Assembly (NCBI GenBank): GCA_961205875.1
Contig: OY540810.1
Coordinates: forward strand, 35,216,001 to 35,280,000
DNA length: 64,000 nucleotides
Reading direction: 5' to 3'
Source: Sialis fuliginosa
Taxonomy: Eukaryota; Arthropoda; Insecta; Megaloptera; Sialidae
Positions 1 through 11,430 of the stretch are shown here, piece after piece. The translations under genes and the position numbers were made by a program. Below the pieces are notes generated by a model, which saw only the letters and a program-made list of their open reading frames with translations, searched no databases and was not told where the DNA came from. Position 1 is the stretch's first letter. Each line of letters begins with the position of its first letter.

Positions 1-987
1 TCTACTTTAAATATATGCAGATTTGACGAAACGAAACAATATATTTCAGCTAATTTTCTTTTCAACAACAACAAAAAATATGAAACTTGTGCTTCTACAC
101 AATATAATATTTTCTTCAGAAATCTATTATACAAACTTCTAAGTAAACTTCTGATAAATTCACCTTTTGTGATGATAGATAAAAGAATATATATGAAAAA
201 CATTTTATTTACAGCTCTTCCACGTACATTGAACGAAGCAGTAGTCGATGTGAAGAATTTTTCTTTTTATATTTATTTGAAATACGACTAAAGTTTATCA
301 CTTCGCCTGCTCCGAGATGCAACTATGTAGCATCTATTATTGTATTTTGTACAGAATCTTTCTAAAGTTGGGTACTGCCTTCGTAGTTTGTATAAAAGGA
401 TAAACTAGAAATTAACGGTATTTTTTCTAAAAAAAAAAAATAATAGTTGTAATTTTTATGTACGGAGCTTCTAAAATAGATAAATCGTCTTTAATTTCGT
501 TAATTCACAGTCCTTTACTTTCTCTCCCTGTTTTTGTTTGGCTGGTAATAAATGGAAATGATATAAAACCATGTATATATACTATCTATTTAAATGAGTG
601 CTTTAATATGTATTTTGAGATACACCTATTATATTAAATTTCAATATTATCAAGCTGTTTATAAATATTTATGTATATTAAGTATCTGACAAGCATTGTT
701 GTTGATTCACACATCAGGCAAACACATTACAACATTTGACAAGAGTTTTTCTATATAATCTGTTTAAATTGTAAACAAAGAAACGCTTTCCCTTTTGGCA
801 GCACGCTCGCTTTAGCTTGAAATGTACAAGCGGAATGTTTGCACTAAACCGCACGGCTCTACGCGCTGTGGCTCTGTATGTGTACAAAGATTAATGGAGT
901 TTCATTGTTTATTAAAACGCATGTGTGTTTCCACTTTCCGTGGTGTCCGCAAAAGAATTAACAAAACAAAAAGGTTCTCTTTTACAG
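1..987. other. AT-rich DNA upstream of the LRR exon, probably intron
   Basis: No coding segment or repeat was recognised. The stretch ends in a pyrimidine-rich run followed by TTTTACAG at 980-987, a good splice acceptor for the exon that starts at 988. It is therefore most likely the 3' part of an intron, with the earlier exons outside the window. Confidence 0.5.
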
Positions 988-2094
988 GTCCTCTGCAACT
1001 CGGGGGGACTCACCGAAATACCGGCCAAACTTCTGCCGGATACAGTCGAGCATCTGTCACTCACTAAAAACCACTTCCCGGTCATCAAGACTGACGCGTT
1101 CGCCGGCCTCAGAGCGTTGAGGAAGCTGTCGCTAGACGGCAATAACATATCAGTAATAAAACCGTTCGCATTCCGAGGTCTTCCTCGACTCAGAGAGCTG
1201 TCGATACAGCACACGCCGCTCACGACAGTCGGGTCATTTGCATTTGCGGGTCTACAGAACATTACGTCCATACTGCTCGGCTATAACCGCATCCGAATGG
1301 TTGAGCAGTACGCATTCGCCGGCACTTCAAACGTACGGTGGATCAAGCTCAACAACAACCCCATGCAGAAAGTCAACACGTCCGCATTCACGGGCCTCAC
1401 CAACGTAGAGCATCTTATTTTTCCCTCTGGTATAAGATCAATCGAACCCGATGCATTTACGGGTATGGATACAATTGGATTAATCAAACTAGCATTCATG
1501 GACCTGCAGTCTTTGAAACCGTTTACATTTAGAGGATTAAGTAAAGTTCATATTCTTTCTATTTCCGAATCAGACTTAGGTGTGATTCAACCAGAAGCTT
1601 TTGAAGGATTGAGCTATGTGTCAAATCTCAATCTTCTTAACAATAAAATCGATGGAATCCGTGATATGTCAATCACGTTTGAACATCATATAAAAGCAAT
1701 CAAGCTGCAAGGGAACCATCTTCTAGAGACTCCGCCGGTTGGTGCTATTGCATTCCACGGAGTAGAGCAGCTGACCGTGATGCATAACCACTTTCCTTGT
1801 GATTGTCACATCCACAGTTTGATAGCTGGACCTTTGGCCAATGGTAGCATAGAAGAGTTTATGTCTAGAAACTACTGCATATCTCCGTTGGAAGTAAATG
1901 GAAAAGCCATGAGCGAGCTTGATCTAGATTCGATTGGGAGATGTCAAGAACAAGTTACACGGGGTAATCTTGAAGCATCAAAAGTCCCTTCAAAGGGTGT
2001 AAACTTACAGACTAAACACGAACTTATCTTTTTGAACTGCAAACTCATGTTGTTGCTTTTAGCTGTGTTCTATTATGGTGAATGTGTTAGTTGA
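988..2094 (+). CDS. 3'-terminal exon of a leucine-rich-repeat cell-surface protein
   Basis: This is a phase-0 exon of 368 codons plus stop, entered through an acceptor at 986-987. There is no usable ATG near its 5' end, so it is the last exon of a longer gene. It opens with the end of an LRR N-terminal cap (CNSGGLTEIP), then about ten repeats of 23-25 residues with the pattern LxxLxLxxNxIxxIxxxAFxGL. An LRR C-terminal cap follows, with cysteines at nt 1798, 1804, 1876 and 1942. N-glycosylation sequons include NIT (nt 1258), NTS and NGS. After the cap comes a polar linker of about 35 residues, then a short hydrophobic tail (LMLLLLAVFYY) ending five residues later, as in a GPI-anchor signal. 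A single membrane span with almost no cytoplasmic tail is the alternative. The architecture fits extracellular adhesion or receptor LRR proteins of insects; I cannot assign an ortholog. Codon use is GC-richer than the surroundings, as expected of real coding DNA. Confidence 0.88.
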   Translation, partial: VLCNSGGLTEIPAKLLPDTVEHLSLTKNHFPVIKTDAFAGLRALRKLSLDGNNISVIKPFAFRGLPRLRELSIQHTPLTTVGSFAFAGLQNITSILLGYNRIRMVEQYAFAGTSNVRWIKLNNNPMQKVNTSAFTGLTNVEHLIFPSGIRSIEPDAFTGMDTIGLIKLAFMDLQSLKPFTFRGLSKVHILSISESDLGVIQPEAFEGLSYVSNLNLLNNKIDGIRDMSITFEHHIKAIKLQGNHLLETPPVGAIAFHGVEQLTVMHNHFPCDCHIHSLIAGPLANGSIEEFMSRNYCISPLEVNGKAMSELDLDSIGRCQEQVTRGNLEASKVPSKGVNLQTKHELIFLNCKLMLLLLAVFYYGECVS

Positions 2095-2330
2095 GTATGA
2101 GTTAGTGAATTAGTGTGAAAAAATTAAACTAGTACTGAATGTTGCAATTATTATCAACTATTTATAAAGACTAAAAGAGGAATTATATCAGTATTATACG
2201 GAAGCTGTTAGAAAATTTGTAGTAAATAAGAAAATGTACGCCATTTTATGTGTAAAATAAAATAGCAGTCTGATCAATTAAGATTATATTTAAATAAACT
2301 GTTATTGTTATTATATTCGTGCGGTATTTT
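2095..2330 (+). terminator. 3' UTR and poly(A) signals of the LRR gene
   Basis: Two AATAAA hexamers follow the stop codon, at 2256-2261 and 2293-2298. Cleavage is expected 10-30 bases after one of them. This gives a short 3' UTR of roughly 190-230 bases. Confidence 0.6.
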
Positions 2331-2930
2331 AATATAAGAAACAACGGCATATCAATTAAATATAATGTTTATTTTAATAAATAGTATAATTGTTATTTTT
2401 TTGTTAAACTTTATTCAAAACTTTATTATCACTATGTTAATGTTAAATTAAGATAATATATTGCCAATATTGACCTACAAACATTAATATTAATGTATTT
2501 TTAAATCATTTAACCTCATTGCATTTTAAAAACCAAAATGACATAATTACGTATAAATAATTTCCAATACTAATAGTAAAACGATATGATTTTATGTTCT
2601 ATTCCATGACCTATAAAAATTAATCACATGCTGTGTATGTTGTTTGAAAATGCAATTACAATATTAAATGATTTCTGGTGATTATGCTCATTTAAATTTT
2701 TAATGTGATTTTTGTTATATTAATCTATTTTTAATAAATATTTACACAAATGGACGTTTATTTTCAATTTTTATTAATTCAAGTACCTTATTTGATTTTC
2801 AGCAATGAAAATGAAATTACTCGAACAGAAATATTCAATTAAATTTAGTTATGGTTGTATTCTACGATTATTTTGTATTTCAACAATATCGGTAAGTTTA
2901 TGATAACGTTTGGCAAAATTTATAATGACA
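2331..2930. other. AT-rich intergenic DNA, nothing recognised
   Basis: Low-complexity AT-rich sequence. No frame, repeat pair or hairpin stands out. Confidence 0.5.
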
Positions 2931-3262
2931 TTAACGCATTGGACCCGATGTTAACCGGAGTAATATCCACAAAATCATAGCGACCTAAAATATTCAACAT
3001 GCCCACCCAACATGCTCACATTTTTTCTTCATTCTGTGGTTTTTATATAAATGACAGTTGTATGCTCTAACATTATGGAAACAAAACACGACTTGATAAA
3101 GATTTGTTTAGTCTTTTGATGTTAAATCTTAGGTTTTCATAAAATATTAATAGCCACGACCATGCACAGAAAAATTATGTAACTATTAGTATATGGTATA
3201 GTAATTCCCGAGTCTATAAGCCTCATACAAACGAACATTCATTTTTATATATAGAGATAGAG
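2930..3262 (+). repeat. Interspersed repeat copy (family A, first of three)
   Basis: It shares blocks with 61414-61695 (same strand) and 41262-41420 (opposite strand). Shared words include CGCATTGGA, CCCACCCAACATG, GTGCATG(T/G)..GTGGCTATTAATATTTT and CCGAGTCTATAAG. It ends in AACGAACATTCATTTTTATA. The class is unknown; the wording of the ends resembles insect SINE or Helitron-like tails. Confidence 0.55.
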
Positions 3263-3898
3263 ATAAAAATTAAAAAGATCAAAATATCAATAGCATTGTT
3301 AGAAATTATCATACAGCAATTTAGGCGTAGGTACATACAAACGACTATCAATAAACTTTAAATATTCAGCCTGTACTCTATAAAAAATCTATATATAATC
3401 CACTTTCGTGTACAAACCGCTAAATCAAAGCGGTCGACTTTTTTCGCACACACACACGCACACAGAGACACATCAATTTCCGGAAGTAGTTGCGCATGAG
3501 CATACACGCATTTAGAGCTGCTTCATGTCGAACTGATTTCCGGTGCGTACTCAACGTAGCGGTAAATCACCGGGCTCTTGTTAAACCGGAAACAAATTAG
3601 TTGTCAGTGGTTTTGTTGCTCCATCCGCCTAGACACCGCACGTATCTATTAAACCTCTCTTTCTATCTAATTTATTCTTTGTCAACTTGGATCCATATAA
3701 TGGGTTCATCCCGCAATCTCTTCAACTATCTTCCAGTTAAACAGTCATTTCAATGGATCAAATATCGCCAGGTTGAAAACTAAATGTATGTACACATTTT
3801 TTGTATGTACTTGGTTATACATTTTTAAAATTGAAGCAATTGGTATTTTTGAAAGAATATACAATCGTACATATATTAATTAGTATAATATGACCCAT
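3263..3898. other. Unique sequence with a GC-richer patch
   Basis: Mostly AT-rich. About 3420-3600 is more balanced and holds a short CA tract and CCGGAAGT at 3480-3487, an ETS-type word. No coding frame was recognised. Regulatory function is only a possibility. Confidence 0.3.
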
Positions 3899-3906
3899 AT
3901 AATAAC

Positions 3907-4195
3907 TAGAGATTGGAAAAATAGTTTTTCAACTATTGCGTAGAAATACATTTATTGTAATTTTTATTCCATATCTCCACCGTTTTCAGAAAACTAGTTT
4001 GATTGAACACAATTCGAAATTAACTATTTGCAACTACTATTCCAACTATTTTTAAACTATTTTCGACACTTTTTACTGCTTCGTTTGCACTAATTATTAT
4101 TAAATCGTAAAAAAACTATTTAACAACTATTTTCCGAAAACAAATTCAACTAGTAATTATTTCATTGAAAATAACAACTAATTTTCCAATCTCTA
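3907..4195. mobile_element. Short non-autonomous hAT-type element with 8-bp duplication
   Basis: The ends are inverted: TAGAGATTGGAAAAATAGTT on the left and AACTAATTTTCCAATCTCTA on the right. The 8-bp direct repeat ATAATAAC flanks it exactly (3899-3906 and 4196-4203). At 289 bp with no transposase it is a MITE. The 8-bp duplication is what places it with hAT. The interior repeats 'aactattt' words in both orientations. Confidence 0.8.
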
Positions 4196-4203
4196 ATAAT
4201 AAC

Positions 4204-4355
4204 AAAGAAAAATTATTTTCAAAAGTACCTAACTACAAATTGATAATATTTAGCTTTGTAGACGAATTAATTATTGAATACTTAATTTGGAAAATATCTC
4301 AATTTCTACCTCAAATTGTTAGTATACGCACATTGATGTGATACAAAAACGTATA
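4204..4355. other. AT-rich spacer
   Basis: Nothing recognised between the two flanking elements. Confidence 0.4.
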
Positions 4356-5111
4356 GGGGAAAGTAGGGTAATTACGAACACCTAAGGAAAAAATGAAATA
4401 AATTAAAAAATGTATTGTGTATTATAAAATCCATTAGTTTTAAATTTTTAGTATCAATTTTAATAAATTATAAGAACAAAATTATTATTAAGGTGATTCC
4501 TCGACTAGCATGGGGTAATAACGAACTGGATGTACTTTGATTACTGGTACACTTATCATGTGCCCATAAATTGCACTTGTAGTACATAAGCCAGTCTTCA
4601 ACAGGAGGATTTTGGATTTTTTTAATATCAATTCCTTCTTCTTTTTTAATCATTTATCTTCATTTGGTTATTTTCCTTCAAATTAATGCGATTCCTCGCA
4701 CATTTTCTAGTTTTAGTTTTCATCAGTATTTTTACAACGTTCAAAATTGTCCCATTTAATTCGTCTTTCATTACCCCCCACGAGCTTAAAAAAAATAAAC
4801 AGAATAGTTTTAAGGTTAGGATCGTATAATAAACAATACGGGTGACACCAAATACTGTTTGATCGAGGCTTACTTGAGCATTACTTTATCACCTTTATAT
4901 TAATAACATGACTTTTATTTTAATAAAAGAATAGATAAATATGATATAAAAATGGAATTAAGCTTACTTTGTACTATATGCGCGATATTCACTGAACTTT
5001 AACGGTACGATACTAGATGTAGGCCCAACTGTCGATAAGTGCAGAGAGAATATTAGCATTCCTCTTATAACACACTAAAACCACTGAATTCGCGATTACC
5101 CCACTCTCTCC
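4356..5111. mobile_element. TIR element with remnant transposase tail, flanked by TATA
   Basis: The ends match in inverse: GGGGAAAGTAGGGTAATTACG on the left, and the complement of GGAGAGAGTGGGGTAATCGCG on the right. Both are preceded by TATA, consistent with a TA target duplication (Tc1/mariner/pogo superfamily). The interior carries a decayed zinc-finger-like coding remnant on the minus strand (next entry). The length of 756 bp is far below an autonomous element. Confidence 0.6.
4468..4653 (-). pseudogene. Remnant of a transposase C-terminal zinc finger
   Basis: A 61-codon open frame on the minus strand contains EDWLMYYKCNLWAHDKCT. The spacing W-x-x-x-x-C-x-x-W-x-H-x-x-C resembles the PHD-like C-terminal finger found in insect pogo/Tigger-type DDE transposases, where the first Tyr would normally be Cys. 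Only the tail of such a protein could be present, and at least one ligand is lost. It lies inside a TIR element, which supports a transposon origin. Confidence 0.4.
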
Positions 5112-5115
5112 TATA

Positions 5116-5290
5116 CAGTGGCATGGTTAAGAGTTGGCAAAACCGGCTCCCGTAAGGGGCGCCAGGACTAAGAGGTGACATAATTATAAAGTAACATTTG
5201 GAGTAAGAAAAGGTCTTCAGAAATTGAAAGAGGGCGCAAAATTTGTGGTGACAACGACAAAAGTTATTAGACGAAGACTTTTTTAAAACA
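5116..5290. mobile_element. Fragment resembling a hAT end
   Basis: The stretch begins CAGTGGCATGGTTAAGAG, close to the CAGTGGCG-type termini of hAT elements. It continues with GC-richer sequence (GGGGCGCC) and a 'gagggcgcaaaatttg' block often seen in such elements. No matching right end or duplication was found. Confidence 0.3.
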
Positions 5291-6949
5291 AAACGTTTGT
5301 ATATTTAAATTCCTTGAATAATTAACTTTCATTTGATACTCCACTCATCGGGATTTAATAAAAAATGGTAACCTATTTTCTCTCGTTATAAAACGCCAAA
5401 AACTTGAATTTTATTCGTTCAACTCGGGTGGTCTACCATTTACTATAATTTTGCCAAATTTCAGCTTATAAGGTCAAACATATCAGTAGCTAGAAGGCTG
5501 TGACAGATAGACAATATTTTATTAAAAAGTGCAAACACCTATTTTCTATCTCTATGTTGTGAGTTTGTCATTATTCATTTAAAATGCATAATTAAACAGA
5601 TATCAATGCATAGGTAACAAGCAATAAAAATACATAAAAATATATTTGCACTTCGAAGAAACTGCATCTTTTCTAACGGAATATAAATTGTGTGTCAAAA
5701 TAAGATTTGTAACCATTAAAAACTTCCACTTGATAAAAGTTGGCTGTTAAAATATTCATTTGTGAATTCTATGTGAGTAAATGTACAATGTAATTTCAAT
5801 TTTGTTAAAACATGAAAATGAATAACGCTAAAAAATTAACGATCCCAAATATTTACCTCACAGTAAAAATAAATATTTTTATAATTCCCTACTCTTTGTT
5901 ACAGAAAAGAAACTTTTTATTTAGTTTTCAGTTTTCATTAAATAAAAAATGAAATGTATATATATATTATTTAACGTTCTTTTTAGAATTATATCTATAG
6001 TTTCTTTTTAACTTTTGCCATGTCATAAATGGTTATTTATCCTTTTCTTTTCATGTGACAACATATTTTATAAATGTCAATATTTATTAACTTCCATTAT
6101 ATTATTTATTTATGACTGAATTTATCCTCTCAACATTTTAAATATTTACTCAGATTTCATTTTGATAAAACAAAAGCGTTTAGCAATATCTTTGTTACAA
6201 AATTATAATATGTTTTATAAATATTAGAAATTAGTATTAAAATTAATAAAAGACATTATTTTTCTATTTTATGTATCCCGTTTAATAAATATTTATACAT
6301 AGATAAAAAAATTTCTTGCTTTTGATTTGCCAAAACTTCGCCATTTACTTATAACAAAAACACTAGTCCATTTACTTGTTTATTGTCATTATAATTAATG
6401 CAAAACTGTATTTTCCTTTTTAGAAAAAATATGTATCTCTAAAAAATAAGTTTTTTTTATGTATTCTATTATAGTAAGTACCTACATATTATTGATATAA
6501 AGAAAAATCTTACACTAGAGCTACCGCTACTAATTCTTGCGTGGGATAACCTTTTATCCAAGAAAACTTTTAAGGAATATACGTCTAAACCCACTCAAAC
6601 CGTTAAAAAATCGATATAACTTTTATAAATATGTATATAAACATTTTTATATATGTATAATAAAATTTTGATATTTATTTAAAATTATATAGCTGAAAGT
6701 TCTGACAATATTATTTATAATTACCAACACAACATTTATCGAAATTATTGTTCCTCTCAAAAAGAACATGAACTCAATATTAAATTTCAATGTTACACGG
6801 TTTCAATTATTTAAAATAATGTTTTAAACATTTTTTTTACCTGCATCTTACTTTGATTTTAACATTAAAAAGTGGTTTGAAATATTTGTACAATTACTTA
6901 TTTTTAATAATGCAAATGATATAGGTAACTTATTTACACATATGTGTAA
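5291..6949. other. AT-rich intergenic DNA, nothing recognised
   Basis: Very AT-rich with many short homopolymer runs. No feature could be supported. Confidence 0.5.
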
Positions 6950-7844
6950 GGTAGACTAATGTGAATCGGATATTTTTTTTTTCAATTTTTACAAAAAAAT
7001 AATTATTATATCTTAAGAGGTTGGATATCTCCAGCGCTAGTGAAAATTAATACTTTTCAGGTTGTATTTTAAGGAATTTATTGTTAAAAATAAAAATAAA
7101 AATTAATTACACATTATTTATTGACCATTTATAAGTTAAAAATAAAATAACAGAATTTTTTATCATAAATTATATATGTAAATTGGGATTCTTTAGAGAC
7201 CACTGTTCGAAAAATGTTACCTCATGATCTGCACGATTTCTTCGGTGAAGGTCGGTCGACCTAAAAAATTCAAAAATATTCTTGTATAGTAATGCTTTTG
7301 TTATAGACTGTCGAGCCAAATTTCCTGATTTCAAAAAAATAAACATTTTATGACATTTTCATAAAAAAATGTGTTCTTTTATCGTTCATAAAAAATTTAT
7401 TAAATAAAATATTAAAAAAAAAAACATCAAAAAATATTAAAAACTTCTTGAGTTATCGTGTAGACCGCATAGAAAAAGATAATTTCGAGAGAAACGCGTT
7501 TAAAATTTTGAAGGGAATTTTTTTTATAAATTGCAGTGAATTTTGTATATAAAATATGTATGGTTAACTAACGTTTAATCTGCCATACTGAGTCCATACT
7601 GTATGCCTTCTTTTTTATTTTCTATGTTTTTTTTATTATCTGGGAGCTGATCGAACTTCTTTCTTTGTTTAAGTCGCGCAAATCCTAATATGTTTTAATT
7701 TTTTATTGAAAATTCTAGAGGTATTTAACCCCTTTAGATTTACACATATTGCTAAATACGGTTTCAAAATTGTTTTACAAATGCTGAAAACTGTCTCAAA
7801 ACTGTTTTAATTTCGCCCTGTGATCCGATTCGCCTCAGTCTACC
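6950..7844. mobile_element. TIR element of 895 bp
   Basis: The left end GGTAGACTAATGTGAATCGG is matched by the inverse of the right end CCGATTCGCCTCAGTCTACC, with a few substitutions. There is no transposase frame. No clear target duplication could be fixed, so the superfamily is open. Confidence 0.55.
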
Positions 7845-8304
7845 CTATTTTCAATTCCACACATTTACCATACCTCATACCTCGCTTTAATTCATGTAGG
7901 TATGTATCTATACCTTGTATGTCATTTGAATATCGTCGTTATTTATTAATGTAAATCAAAACAAAAACACAACAGAGAGTATTTTATCTACAACTCAATT
8001 AATTCAGACTCTTCATGTAAAACGCATGCACGTATCTACTATTAACCCGGACATAGACATGAATTGTGTGTTAGTCACGCCAAGCTCGATTAAAGGACTT
8101 TTATAATAGTTTTACAAAGGTAAATTAGAATTGCATATTTTTAATGTAAATCTTTAGAAGCAAAATTCCCGCTGGAAGGATTGCAAACCCTAGTTGCAGC
8201 CCTCACCTACAAACATACACTTATAATACCTTTAAAATAACTAAACGACGCAAACGCTTAACAGATCATGACAATATAACAAACACAAGACAAAAAATAT
8301 GGTT
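7845..8304. other. AT-rich spacer
   Basis: No feature recognised. Confidence 0.4.
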
Positions 8305-8984
8305 ATGACTTATCAAATACAAATAATAACCATAAAAATTGTAAGAGTTTAGACTTAGGCGGCTATTACACTATCAAAGAAATATGATAAAATTTCTTTG
8401 ATCAAAGAAATATGACAGTGTAATAAGTCAACTTTTATAATATTTACCTTCATAATATTTCTATGATCATAGTTAATGACAGTCTCTTATATTTGATCAA
8501 AGTTTGTTGTCAAAAACAAAATGGCGACTACCAAGTTATCACTGACAGTTACAGTTATATAATTATTAATATATGAATATCAACAAAATCCAGTATTATA
8601 TAATAATCATCTTATTGATTATAGAAACCACAATACACGGTTGTAAATTCAAACCTCGATCGCGACAATTAACGAACATCCACGCACAGATAAACAAAAT
8701 CCACCAAAAAAGAAGAAAATATCCCTAGATAATATTGAGAAAATATTATCAAATATTTTATGTAGTGTAATAGAACAAAATCTCATATTTTATCAAAGAA
8801 ATATGATCAAATCTTTGTCAAAAATCTTTGACATATTTATTTGATAGTGTAATAGCTGCCTTTCACGTGTTTCAATAGCAATGCTATCATCATCGAAGTC
8901 CTAGACACTGTGTTTCAATAGCATCCGATGATAGTATTGCAAATATAAACTCTTACAATTTTTATGGTTAGGAGATTTGTATTT
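8305..8984. mobile_element. Outer foldback element hosting a second MITE
   Basis: The left words TCAAATACAAAT and AACCATAAAAATTGTAAGAG (about 8309-8350) return in inverse order on the right (TCTTACAATTTTTATGGTTA, then ATTTGTATTTGA, about 8950-8984). A second element with its own inverted ends lies between the arms. The arms are about 45 bp. A short hairpin built on GCTATCATCATCG / GATGATAGTATTGC lies at about 8880-8940. Confidence 0.55.
8358..8860. mobile_element. PIF/Harbinger-like MITE nested in the outer element
   Basis: The ends are GGCGGCTATTACACTATCAA and the inverse of TTGATAGTGTAATAGCTGCC. The flanking triplets are TTA (8355-8357) and TTT (8861-8863), close to the 3-bp TWA duplication of PIF/Harbinger elements. 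A perfect 18-bp palindrome, TTTCTTTGATCAAAGAAA, sits at 8393-8410. There is no coding capacity. Confidence 0.65.
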
Positions 8985-9400
8985 GATAGATCATGACAAT
9001 AAAATTACATATTATTCTGACCTTAGATTAAGAAAGACTATGAATACATAACACCCAATGCTAGTCCGTATATGAAAGTGTTACCAAAATTTTATAGCGA
9101 CCATCTTTTCTTAACTATCGCGATCGTCATTTCCATGCATATTATTCGAGAGGTGTCAGTTGAAAATTTATAATATCTTAAATTACATACAATTGAATTT
9201 AGTATGTATGAGAGATTATAGTTCCAAATAGACGTTTCTCTGTTAATCAATTATCACTTAAATACTTTTAAAGACAATATAAAACATTTGTCATTAATTA
9301 ATTTTATAATTCAAAACAATTGATATTTATTTTAAAATATGAATGATACGCCAATGACTCGTGCTGCGATATGGTAACAACGCTAGGTAATGTGTTATTT
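8985..9400. other. AT-rich spacer
   Basis: No gene or clear repeat. The words GATCATGACAATA at about 8988 and 8264 form a loose direct-repeat pair around the outer foldback element. Confidence 0.35.
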
Positions 9401-9720
9401 GTCCTTTATCTTTCCTTGTCTAAGATTCTGGCAGTTTGAATTAGGATTAAAAGGAATTGTTTGACATTTGTTTTATGAAAATCGGTTCAGCCGTTTATGC
9501 TGTAGGAAGTCACATATATACATATGAGGAAGTGAGTACCAAAACTCGTTCGTTCTATTTTAAAAAATAATAAAAATAAAATAAAATAAAATCTTTCAAA
9601 ATCCACTGCATCTTGATTATTTTTTAAAATGGAACGAACGAGTTTTGAAACTCACCTCCTCATATATAGACTGTTAAACACATTACCCTTTTGCTTTGAG
9701 CAGTCGGGTAATAAAATATA
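9401..9720. repeat. Fragment of a common insect repeat tail carrying a hairpin MITE
   Basis: It contains AAAATCGGTTCAGCCGTTTA and GCAGTCGGGTAATA, words that recur at the tails of abundant lepidopteran-type repeats. The hairpin at 9522-9665 sits in the middle. Confidence 0.45.
9522..9665. mobile_element. Small hairpin MITE
   Basis: Arms of about 50 bp: 9522-9571 and 9616-9665 are inverted with few mismatches, around the words CAAAACTCGTTCGTTC / GAACGAACGAGTTTTG. The AT-rich loop is about 45 bp. Confidence 0.7.
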
Positions 9721-10328
9721 TCAGTAATGAATATTGAAACACTATTATAAAGTCCATTATTGTTACACGGTGATCATTTTGTAATAATTATATGATAATT
9801 CAATTAGAACGCGTCTGCTACCGTTTTAATTCAGGCTCTTCATGTAGAACGCATACACATAACAACAATGTCAATAGTATAGCGTTTCGTATCTGCTATT
9901 AAATTGTGCTTATCGACAATAATTTCACGAATATGTAATTACGGAATAGCGTGCAAAGAATGGCCTCTGTAGTCTTTTATTCGTCACATACAAAAGGCAA
10001 ACTTCTATTGTATATTGCTATAAAACAATTGTACAAGTACATTCGATTTTTTTATATAAAACATGTAGATTTTTTTTCTACCTGATTTAATCTGTTAGGA
10101 AAACTTTTTGTCATAATTATGTATGTTTGTTATATATCATGTGTCATAAAATACAGGATTATAATTTATAATACATAATTGACACTTTTTTTTATCCAGT
10201 TGTGTATTAAAATTTCTATTATTTTTATTATTATTATATAACCTCGTTATTGAAACTTCGGTTTATCTAAGAATTTGCTGAAATATGGTATACCGATGAA
10301 TAAATTCAATAGCCTTATTGTTTTTATA
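9721..10328. other. AT-rich spacer
   Basis: No feature recognised. Confidence 0.4.
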
Positions 10329-10475
10329 CAGTGGAACCTCGTTGGTACGATTAACTATAGCACGTTTTTCGCCATAATACGTTGTTTTGTTTTTTTAGAT
10401 CCCGGCATTTTTTTTAAGACTCCATGCTAAAATATTTCGTCAAACCCTTCAAAAACATATAACGAGGATCCACTA
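10329..10475. mobile_element. Tc1/mariner/pogo-type MITE, TA flanked (copy 1)
   Basis: It begins CAGTGGAACCTCGTT and ends AACGAGGATCCACT(A), with TA on both sides (10327-10328, 10476-10477). It shares the core words ATGCTAAAATATTTCGT and CCCTTCAAAAAC with 18307-18604. CAGTGGAACCTCG-type ends are typical of pogo/Tigger relatives. Confidence 0.75.
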
Positions 10476-11225
10476 TACATTAATTCATTACCATACTTCA
10501 GTACAAATAAAAATGAATGATAAATATAGTTGGTTGTTTTTTTTTAATACTAAATCGATAGTTATTAATATTAATTAAAAACATACAAACATGAAAAACT
10601 CAGCAATTGTGAAATACAAAATAAACGTACTTTCAATCAAATGATATATTTATTTATTTTATTTACTTTATAACAACGCTTCACTGTCACATAGTGGCCC
10701 CATTTAATTATATTAGATATCTGGGCAAAAGGTCATTCATAATTCTGATTTCATAAATTAAATTGGCTACAAAAACAACTAACTTTTGTCTGAAAAGTTT
10801 TTTCAAAAACCTCAATATTAACCATTTGTTTTCCATTAAAATATCCTTTTTTTTATTTCCTTTCTTTAGTTAATAATAATAAATAATAATTTCAGAATTT
10901 TTTAACGAAAAAAAAATTCGTTTAAAATTGTGGTTACTGTAAAAATTTTCTAGGCAAAAGTTCTTTCTTTTTTCTGTAAAATACGAATATGTAAAAAAAG
11001 GAAATAGGTTTCCATTTAAAATAATGTAGTTGCACTCAAAAAGACCTTTAAACATCCACTCAAGGTCAAAAATATTACGTCCATTGTTTTTCCCCTTCTA
11101 GCCCTGAAACTTTTGTACAAAACATTTTCCCTGAAAAACCCGGTATATTTTTATATTCCTCCACTATCTATCAAATCTGGATTGGTCTACGTTATTCTAC
11201 ATACATATTTTGCAAATATATCTAT
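10476..11225. other. AT-rich spacer
   Basis: Nothing recognised. The 61-codon minus frame at 10870-11055 looks like a chance frame in AT-rich DNA. Confidence 0.4.
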
Positions 11226-11430
11226 TGATGCAGATCAACTGAAAATCAGTATTTAATGACAAATGTTTTTTAAGTCCTCAATAACCTTAACTTTTGTTTA
11301 TTACAACCATCAGCTTTCATAATTATTTCTTATTTATTTTTATACTACTGAGTGTTAACACTAAGACCATTTATTCATTTAAATACTTTTGTCCAGTCAG
11401 AATTAAAATTGGGCCACTGTGCGTCATCCA
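11226..11430 (+). repeat. Interspersed repeat (family B, copy 1)
   Basis: It matches 39676-39835 in the same orientation: CAACTGAAAATCA..ATTTA.TGAC, GTTTTTTA..CCTCAATAACCTTA, TCATTTA.ATACTTTTGT and CAGTCAGAATT..A..TTGGG..CACTGTGCG. This copy has about 50 bp extra in the middle. The family is not identified. Confidence 0.65.

Noticed and set aside
912..1532. Frames on the minus strand and in other phases over the LRR exon
   Set aside because: They are shadows of the GC-richer LRR repeat coding sequence; the + strand frame has clear domain structure.
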